Positions 18,359 through 23,608 of a stretch of 23,608 nucleotides of DNA are shown in pieces. The DNA comes from a virus, in IMG/VR virus record IMGVR_UViG_3300021482_000007, positions 1-23,608 of that record. One strand, 5' to 3'. The notes beneath the pieces were generated by a model that saw nothing but the letters and a program-made list of their open reading frames with translations, ran no database searches and was not told the DNA's origin. The translations under genes and the position numbers were made by a program. Each line of letters starts with the position of its first letter. Position 1 is the stretch's first letter.

Positions 18359-19387
18359 GTGTCTATTATAGCTACGGTTGCGCACCCTAAAGCAAACTCT
18401 TACTTAAGCTTAGAGGAAGCTAACGAGATATTTTCTGTCTATCCAGACATAGGTTGGGGAGACTTTTCTGACCTTGAAAAGGAAAATATTTTAAGAGCGG
18501 TCACGGCTAAAATAGATACTTTAAGATATCTCGGAAGTAAGTTCTTTGACAATCAGCCGTTAGAATTTCCACGGAAATATGATGTGCGTGTAGTAACTCC
18601 TGTATATTCGTCTATTGTAGTGTCTGGGATAGAACAAACGTCTTCGTTTTCAGTTGTAAGTCAGAATGACTATACTTACACAATATCGAATCCAGGTTCA
18701 GCTACGTTCTTACTCCCAGCATTTCCCAAACAAAACACACTCTCGCTAATTATTGTCGATACTGGGGATGTCTATGTGGATGACGGTGCAGGCAATTTGT
18801 TAGACGTAGGTAGTGGAAGTATAGTTGGTACAGTTAATTATCAAGAGAGGACCATCACCCTTTCTTCTCCTCCAGATAGTGACATACAGGCACATGGGGA
18901 CTGGATACTTGCAGATAAGTTATCATCGCAGGCTTTAGTTTTTGATGTTGCTAAGTTTTTGCCTGATTTATTTAAAGGTGGCTCTATACATATAATATAT
19001 AATGACGGCTCAAGAGAATATTTTGATGTTACAGGTCATAATTTGATGACTGGAGAAGTGACTTTGTCGGGTAGCTATAAAAGGTATCCGCCGACGCATA
19101 TTATATTGTTTGCTCCCTATTTTCCTGAGTTAAAGAAAGCCGTAGAGTTGCAGGTGTTGGCTCAGTTAGGCGCTGACATTGCTGACTGGGATTCATTAGA
19201 AAATCGGGGAATAAAGTCTATAAAAATAGGTGATACTGCCCGCTCTTATTCTGGTGTGATGCCTAATACTTCTAAGAATGCTGCGTTAGCTGCCAAGTAT
19301 AGGATTCATCCTGTAGTCCTAACTTTATTGGCACGCTTTACTATATACGGTAAAATGGAAAGTTTTTATGGAAAGATTTCGGTGTAG
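18359..19387 (+). CDS. Head-tail connector/adaptor with a large inserted beta domain
   Basis: The 342-residue protein starts at a GTG after AAAGGAGGTATC. Residues 10-75 (ANSYLSLEEANEIFSVYP...QPLEFPRK) match the N-terminus of a phage connector family annotated as DnaT-like, 'ANSYVS.AEA..YF' and 'Q.L.(F/W)PR'. The expected continuation (PYFPELKKAVELQVLAQLGADI, then IKSIKIGDTARSYS) occurs only from residue 253. About 170 residues of strand-rich sequence (80-250) lie between, including DVYVDDGAGNLLD and GTVNYQERTITL. Similar strings occur in the tail tube protein. The adaptor joins portal to head closure; the insert is discussed as a finding. Confidence 0.75.
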   Translation: MSIIATVAHPKANSYLSLEEANEIFSVYPDIGWGDFSDLEKENILRAVTAKIDTLRYLGSKFFDNQPLEFPRKYDVRVVTPVYSSIVVSGIEQTSSFSVVSQNDYTYTISNPGSATFLLPAFPKQNTLSLIIVDTGDVYVDDGAGNLLDVGSGSIVGTVNYQERTITLSSPPDSDIQAHGDWILADKLSSQALVFDVAKFLPDLFKGGSIHIIYNDGSREYFDVTGHNLMTGEVTLSGSYKRYPPTHIILFAPYFPELKKAVELQVLAQLGADIADWDSLENRGIKSIKIGDTARSYSGVMPNTSKNAALAAKYRIHPVVLTLLARFTIYGKMESFYGKISV

Positions 19388-19392
19388 TAGCC

Positions 19393-20115
19393 ATGACTGA
19401 GTATTATTCAAAAGCTGACTTTTTTAGAAAGACTTGTCACGGAGTTCTCCAGAAGGCTAGCTGGTGGAAAGAACAAGACCCTGTAATAATACCGATAGAG
19501 CAGGGTGTTGGAGTTAAGCTAAAGACAGATTATACAAAAATATTTTCGTTTGTTCGTGACCATCACTCTGCGTGTGATTACATGAATCACGGAACTTTCT
19601 TTGGGTCAGAATCTTTCAAATATGATATTACTGATTATGTTTGGGCACTGTTTGCAATAGGTGGTTACTCTGGATATGAAATTGTTGATTGTTTATTATT
19701 AGAAGACGGTCAGTTTTATTCATTACCTTATGGGGCTGAAGTTCCATACAAATACATACGACCTTCTGGGATAGGCCTTATTGACCCAGAAAGTTCACCG
19801 TATTTATATGGGTTTCAGCGATTGGACTCTGTAGCTTTTAGGATAGAGCCTTATTTAGTAGATAATCAGCATATTTACTTTTACATAACTCGTGACCTTA
19901 CATACTGTTTGGACTCGGGTTATTTTTATGAGTTGGTGGTTATTGCACAACATAAAGATTCCTTAGCTTTAACTTATGGTGAATTTAAAAGGTTATCTCC
20001 AATGTGGAGAATTTATATGAGGCCGTTTACAATACCAACATTGGCTTTTTGCCATGATACTCCCAGAGAGTACATGGATTTCTTTGAGAATGTCATTCCT
20101 CAGAGAGGTTTATAA
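19393..20115 (+). CDS. Neck-region protein of unknown function
   Basis: The 240-residue protein is rich in aromatic residues (many Tyr and Phe) and strand-like, with an N-terminal helix (DFFRKTCHGVLQKASWWKEQ). I recognise no family. Its place, between the connector and the head-closure gene, suggests a neck or head-tail part. The ATG at 19393 has only a weak ribosome site, so it may rely on coupling to the connector gene, whose stop is 5 nt before. Its stop overlaps the next ATG by 1 nt. Confidence 0.55.
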   Translation: MTEYYSKADFFRKTCHGVLQKASWWKEQDPVIIPIEQGVGVKLKTDYTKIFSFVRDHHSACDYMNHGTFFGSESFKYDITDYVWALFAIGGYSGYEIVDCLLLEDGQFYSLPYGAEVPYKYIRPSGIGLIDPESSPYLYGFQRLDSVAFRIEPYLVDNQHIYFYITRDLTYCLDSGYFYELVVIAQHKDSLALTYGEFKRLSPMWRIYMRPFTIPTLAFCHDTPREYMDFFENVIPQRGL

Positions 20116-20444
20116 TGGCGTCAAAGACTATAAGCGGTTATACGAGACAAAGGTTTTCGGTTTATCGTAGAGCAGGTGGGGTTTACTCAGACACATCTCT
20201 GAGGCCTTTATATGAGAATGTAGCCTGTAGATTTGTAGAGTATGGGCAAATGACGTATGATAGAACTCAGGAAGTGGAATTGGTAATAGGGAAGGCGCAG
20301 GTATGGACTGAGCATGAACTTCCTGGGGTAAGGAAGGGTGATATTGTAGTTTTACAAAATAGTGATGAATATGTCATTTTAACTATAGAGAGGCGTAGGG
20401 ATATAACAGGTAAGTTCGACCACACTAAACTGATTTTGGCGTAA
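20115..20444 (+). CDS. Head-closure (stopper) protein candidate
   Basis: The 109-residue protein is a small beta barrel by pattern: FSVYRRAGGVYSDTSLRPLYENVACRF, VELVIGKAQVWTEHELPGVRKGDIVVLQNSDEYVILTIERRRD. The sequence '(V/I).GD.V......Y.V..VE' with an N-terminal antiparallel pair is that of SPP1 gp16/HK97 gp7-like head-closure proteins, which plug the connector. The assignment is supported by length and position. The ATG at 20115 overlaps the previous stop (TAATG). Confidence 0.65.
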   Translation: MASKTISGYTRQRFSVYRRAGGVYSDTSLRPLYENVACRFVEYGQMTYDRTQEVELVIGKAQVWTEHELPGVRKGDIVVLQNSDEYVILTIERRRDITGKFDHTKLILA

Positions 20445-20446
20445 CT

Positions 20447-21112
20447 ATGGCAAAGTTTTATTCTTCTTTACCAAAAAGATTTAGGAAGAGCATGAGCATA
20501 GATTTGAACTTGGGTTTTGATGAAGATGAAGTGGAGCACGCTTTAGCAGACCTGAAACTTAAGCTTTATCACTCAGGTTCGTTTATTGCTTACATAGCTG
20601 CTGAAGAATACGGCAAAACGTTTTATAGAAGTATAGTTAAATATCTTCCCACGGCTACTGGATTACTACAGTTATCTGCCACTCCAGTATCCACGGGAAG
20701 CTTAGCGGTAAGAGGTAAAGTAACTCGGACTTCCAGGGGAACGAGTACACCAATATTTGGTTGGTTGAATAAACACTCCTGGAAAACAAGGAAGGCTTAT
20801 AATGTAGAACTGAATCCAGATTTAGTGGAAGTTCAGTTTTTTATCCCTTATAAAAATTGGAAGCGCAGGCCCATGAAGGAATTGGGTTTTTACGTTACTT
20901 TTAAACGTGAGGCCTTTGATGAACCTGATTTTGAGGCTTATGCCATAATGAAAGGTATAGAAAACTATGATGTTGTATCCAATCATTACGAGTTGATAAT
21001 GGATGCAATAGCTCAGGGAAGTGCGGAGTTTGAAAGGTTGGCGAATACAGAGGTTTATAAAACGGTCTTCAACAAAGCCGTTAAGTGGATAGAGCGTCAT
21101 GTATGGTCTTAG
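20447..21112 (+). CDS. Tail completion protein candidate (HK97 gp10-like)
   Basis: A 221-residue basic protein. Helical first part (LGFDEDEVEHALADLKLKLYHSGSFIAYIAAEEYGKTFY), then YLPTATGLLQLSATPVSTGSLAVRGKVTRTSRGTSTPIFGWLNKHSW with several Gly and Thr, and a C-terminal helix. HK97 gp10-type neck proteins have an N-terminal helix followed by 'P..TG.L..SI' and a strand-rich 'W...GH' end; the match is partial, but the position after head closure is the expected one. The gene begins 2 nt after the previous stop. Confidence 0.55.
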   Translation: MAKFYSSLPKRFRKSMSIDLNLGFDEDEVEHALADLKLKLYHSGSFIAYIAAEEYGKTFYRSIVKYLPTATGLLQLSATPVSTGSLAVRGKVTRTSRGTSTPIFGWLNKHSWKTRKAYNVELNPDLVEVQFFIPYKNWKRRPMKELGFYVTFKREAFDEPDFEAYAIMKGIENYDVVSNHYELIMDAIAQGSAEFERLANTEVYKTVFNKAVKWIERHVWS

Positions 21113-21125
21113 GAGGAGGTAGAAG

Positions 21126-21620
21126 ATGAATATTATAGATTATGTAGCTACATATTTATCTAATCTTCCTCCAGACCATCCTATTAATGAAGCTTTTGGG
21201 CAGAAGTTGAATTTTTTGATGGACGACGAATTAAATTTAGATAATAATATCTTCCTATATAGATTTCCTATAACAGAGTATTCAGAGACTACTGTAGATA
21301 TTGAGGGGGTTTCGGCAGATATTATATCTTCAGAGAGGTTTGGAATTTGCTTAATTCCATTGTCGGGAAGGGGCATTAATTTAACCGACTATTCTACTTA
21401 TCCAGCGTTTCTTTGTCGCTGTCGTCACAAATTGCCTGGACGGGCGTGGCGGACATTAGAAGAAATAATTTACGAACTTCACGATAATGCTAGGGTTTTT
21501 CCCCAGAATGGCGTTATCTACTCCACTCAGACTAACCCATCTTTGTTGTATGCAGATAAACGTTTGATTTATTGTTTTCAGGCAGCTTTTAAAGTAATTG
21601 TTGCAGAACGAATTAAATAA
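21126..21620 (+). CDS. Tail terminator candidate
   Basis: The 164-residue protein begins with a helix NIIDYVATYLSNLPPDHPINEAFGQ, then alternating strands and helix, with GICLIPLSGRGINLTDYSTYPAFLCRCRHKLPGRAWRTLEEIIYELHDNA and a final LIYCFQAAFKVIVAERIK strand. This alpha/beta outline, with a middle helix 'A.....I...L' and a last hydrophobic strand, matches phage tail terminator (minor tail U-like) proteins, which cap the tail tube. The ATG at 21126 follows AGGAGG. It stands between the completion candidate and the tube gene, as expected. Confidence 0.6.
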   Translation: MNIIDYVATYLSNLPPDHPINEAFGQKLNFLMDDELNLDNNIFLYRFPITEYSETTVDIEGVSADIISSERFGICLIPLSGRGINLTDYSTYPAFLCRCRHKLPGRAWRTLEEIIYELHDNARVFPQNGVIYSTQTNPSLLYADKRLIYCFQAAFKVIVAERIK

Positions 21621-21632
21621 GGAGGGCTTTTT

Positions 21633-23234
21633 ATGGGCATTGTAGCTAAAAATGTTAATTTTTATACCGTAGGCATTCCTTTTCTATTTTTATATAAGGT
21701 AGATGATTGGAATGATGAAAATAGGGTTGATTGGGCTGCTCTTTGGAGGGCCTACACTGGAGTCGTGGACTATGATTCAGGCCACGTGTTGAATGCAAAC
21801 TCAATCACCACTTGTAAGACTCCAGAGGAAATTTTATCTAAAGCTTATGTAGGAAACCTGGCGTCTGCTGAAGTAAGTGGTGATATTAAAACTGTAGAGC
21901 ACACTGTATCTGTTTTAGGTAGGAAAGAGACAGATAAGGTTGTGCTTATTAGAAAGGCCATTGATTACAACATCTCATTTGATGAGATGGATGTACATTT
22001 GAAAAATTATCTTATCTCTAAAGATGTAAACTATCCAGACAGGAAAAAGATAGTGGCCAAAACTATCGCCAGAGCTCCACAGGGAGGAGCGGATGACTTT
22101 GGAGAAGGCGAAATTGAAATTATGGAAAACGCATTGATTCAGGTTGGTGAGGACTGTTCAAGCTTAGAATATGTCCTTACCAGAAGGTTGCGTGACCAGG
22201 GCACTCATTTTGGACCTTTTACAGACAGTGGAACCGATTATTACTTGGGCGGTATTTTTTACTTCTTAGTTGCTGACAAGGAAAGAGAACCGCAGATAGA
22301 AGACGAGTTGGAGAAATATCGCAGCAGGATAATTTGTGGATATTTCGTTTATGACCCAAACGAGCAACTGATGAAACTCCAACCATTTCCTAGCGGGATG
22401 GATACTTCTGCCTACTCTTATGAGGATACTACAATCCATAGTAATATCAAAATGTTGGTGAACAAGGCTGAGTCTCCAGTAGGTATTGAAACAAATGCTA
22501 TAGCTGCAGACAGAAGTATCTTAGAAGTTTCTGTTGAACATTATAGCTGGGATGTAGATAGTGGTGATACTACTACTCAAGTATTTAGTGTATCTTTACC
22601 TCCTGCATTAATGCGTGGGACACTAACTTTAACTATTACTGGAAAGTATTGGGATGGTACTGAGTGGAAAGAGAGGACTGAAGTATTGTATGGCCTTCCA
22701 ACATCATCTGCTGCCACTGGCGATACTGCACCTATTGGACTAACTGATGGTACTGGTTCGGTGCTAACTGATTCTACTGCCTGTAGTGTAAACTACAAGA
22801 CTGGAAATGTAACTTTAACAATTAATTCAACTCTGGTTTCCGATATGCAGTCTAATTCTATGCCCACACAGACAATGCAGATAAGCTTGTCTTTTGTATC
22901 CAGTGAGAATTCATATATTCTCTGGACTGGATTGACCTGGGCTAAAGACTCTAAGATGTTTAATTCAGCCAGAGTGGTTCGTCCAAGGCTAGAGATTGAG
23001 GGTACGGCTTTGGTAGTGTTTAAGAATAACGTAGGTGTCTCTTTTGTTCATGTCTTACCCAGAGTTGTATTTAAGCCAGATGGGACAATTGACTTTGCGA
23101 AGGATGACTGGGAGAAGGGCTCTTTTGTAGTATCGGTAATTAGAGATGATACGGCGTTTATTCCTTACTTACCAACTAAGGTTAGAGTGCCTTTTGGCTT
23201 TATTAACACTTTTAGGATTTATGAGGAAGAGTAA
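21633..23234 (+). CDS. Major tail tube protein with an extra beta domain (copy 1)
   Basis: A 533-residue protein. The N-terminal third has the tail tube pattern: YTVGIPFLFLY, then AYVGNLASAEVSGDIKTVEHTVSVLGRKETDKVVLIRKAIDYNISFDEMDVHLKNYL. The 'EH..S..G..E.DK' and 'FDEM....L..(Y/F)L' strings are shared with phage tail tube proteins. Residues about 150-290 hold a conserved VEYVLTRRLRDQG part. Residues about 295-430 are an extra strand-rich region with a DGTGSVLTD...NYKTGNVTL string, and the end is VRPRLEIEGTALVVFKNNVG. The length exceeds simple tubes (about 150-350). The ATG at 21633 follows GGAGGGC. A paralogue begins at 23294. Confidence 0.7.
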   Translation: MGIVAKNVNFYTVGIPFLFLYKVDDWNDENRVDWAALWRAYTGVVDYDSGHVLNANSITTCKTPEEILSKAYVGNLASAEVSGDIKTVEHTVSVLGRKETDKVVLIRKAIDYNISFDEMDVHLKNYLISKDVNYPDRKKIVAKTIARAPQGGADDFGEGEIEIMENALIQVGEDCSSLEYVLTRRLRDQGTHFGPFTDSGTDYYLGGIFYFLVADKEREPQIEDELEKYRSRIICGYFVYDPNEQLMKLQPFPSGMDTSAYSYEDTTIHSNIKMLVNKAESPVGIETNAIAADRSILEVSVEHYSWDVDSGDTTTQVFSVSLPPALMRGTLTLTITGKYWDGTEWKERTEVLYGLPTSSAATGDTAPIGLTDGTGSVLTDSTACSVNYKTGNVTLTINSTLVSDMQSNSMPTQTMQISLSFVSSENSYILWTGLTWAKDSKMFNSARVVRPRLEIEGTALVVFKNNVGVSFVHVLPRVVFKPDGTIDFAKDDWEKGSFVVSVIRDDTAFIPYLPTKVRVPFGFINTFRIYEEE

Positions 23235-23293
23235 TGGTGAAGGGGGTATTAACATCCCCTTCCTGTTATAAACATAAGAGGAGGTAAATTGAT

Positions 23294-23608
23294 ATGGCTA
23301 CAAAAGAAAGGATGAATTTGAGAAATCCTGATTCATATACCCTGGGTATTCCTAAAATATACTTTTCTCCAATCCCTTATTCTGGAAACTTTTCAAGATG
23401 GGTGGATTGGAAGGCATTGGTCAACGGGATTTTCGGTATTACCGATACCACAGGGCAGGTGATTAATTATCACGGTAATGCAGTTGGAACTCCAGACGAC
23501 ATTAGGAAGAAGTATTACCTTGGGTCTATAAGCAATCCAAGTCTGGGAGGAGACCTACAGACTTTGGAGCATACAATATCTAACTTAGGCTATGAGGAGA
23601 CTGACAGA
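23294..23608 (+). CDS. Second tail tube paralogue, 5' part only
   Basis: The open frame begins at an ATG after GAGGAGGTAAATT and runs off the right edge, giving 105 residues. It starts RMNLRNPDSYTLGIPKIYFS and continues with RWVDWKALVNGIFGI, GTPDDIRKKYYLGSISN and LEHTISNLGYEETDR. These match, in order, the start of the 21633-23234 product (VDWAALWRA, KTPEEILSKAYVGNLAS, VEHTVSVLGRKETDK). It is a tandem duplicate of the tail tube gene. The short intergenic region contains GAAGGGG/CCCCTTC, a 7-bp inverted repeat. Confidence 0.8.
   Translation, partial: MATKERMNLRNPDSYTLGIPKIYFSPIPYSGNFSRWVDWKALVNGIFGITDTTGQVINYHGNAVGTPDDIRKKYYLGSISNPSLGGDLQTLEHTISNLGYEETDR

Overview
The window is a piece of a tailed double-stranded DNA phage (or prophage) genome. 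It is AT-rich, and many of its proteins are rich in Lys, Glu and Ile, which suggests a low-GC and possibly thermophilic bacterial host; the sequence does not name the host. Nearly all of it is coding, in three blocks.

(1) Positions 1-9194 read leftward. They hold an early or accessory block of about 17 mostly small genes: an SF2/SNF2-like helicase running off the left edge, an ArdA antirestriction protein, a TPH-motif phage protein, two DUF4942-like paralogues, an acidic 'YCQ.DGA' protein, and an HTH protein close to the promoter end. Most of these genes start behind a G-run ribosome site (AAGGGGGTAA) instead of AGGAGG. Transcription units are separated by perfect hairpins without a following U tract and by a recurring TGTCAATA motif. 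The two promoter-proximal genes (7776-9034) carry a very dense set of long, perfect, mutually unrelated inverted repeats inside their coding sequences. A 31-codon ORF whose last codons form one arm of an intrinsic terminator precedes them.

(2) Positions 9195-10103 are non-coding. They hold five 19-bp direct repeats that, read leftward, match the sigma-54 -24/-12 promoter (TGGCAC-N5-TTGCAT). There are also TTGACA/TGTCAA clusters, a 20-nt palindrome and a duplicated 24-bp block. This is the likely control region, and perhaps the replication origin, for the leftward early block.

(3) Positions 10104-15640 also read leftward. In transcription order they hold two paralogous tail-fibre proteins with inserted LamG domains, a tail-fibre assembly chaperone-like protein, two conserved phage proteins, a membrane-anchored 3D-domain protein (probable wall hydrolase) and a secreted SNase-like nuclease. 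From 15771 to the right edge the genes read rightward as a virion block: unknown protein, decoration-like protein, major capsid protein, small linker protein, head-tail adaptor with an inserted beta domain, unknown neck protein, head closure, tail completion and tail terminator candidates, and two tandem major tail tube paralogues, the second cut by the window edge. No terminase, portal, protease, integrase, polymerase, tRNA or CRISPR array is visible.

The most unusual content is RNA/DNA secondary structure: the hairpin-dense coding genes, the leader-peptide attenuator, mutually exclusive stems at the end of ardA, and the tandem sigma-54-like sites that would drive them.
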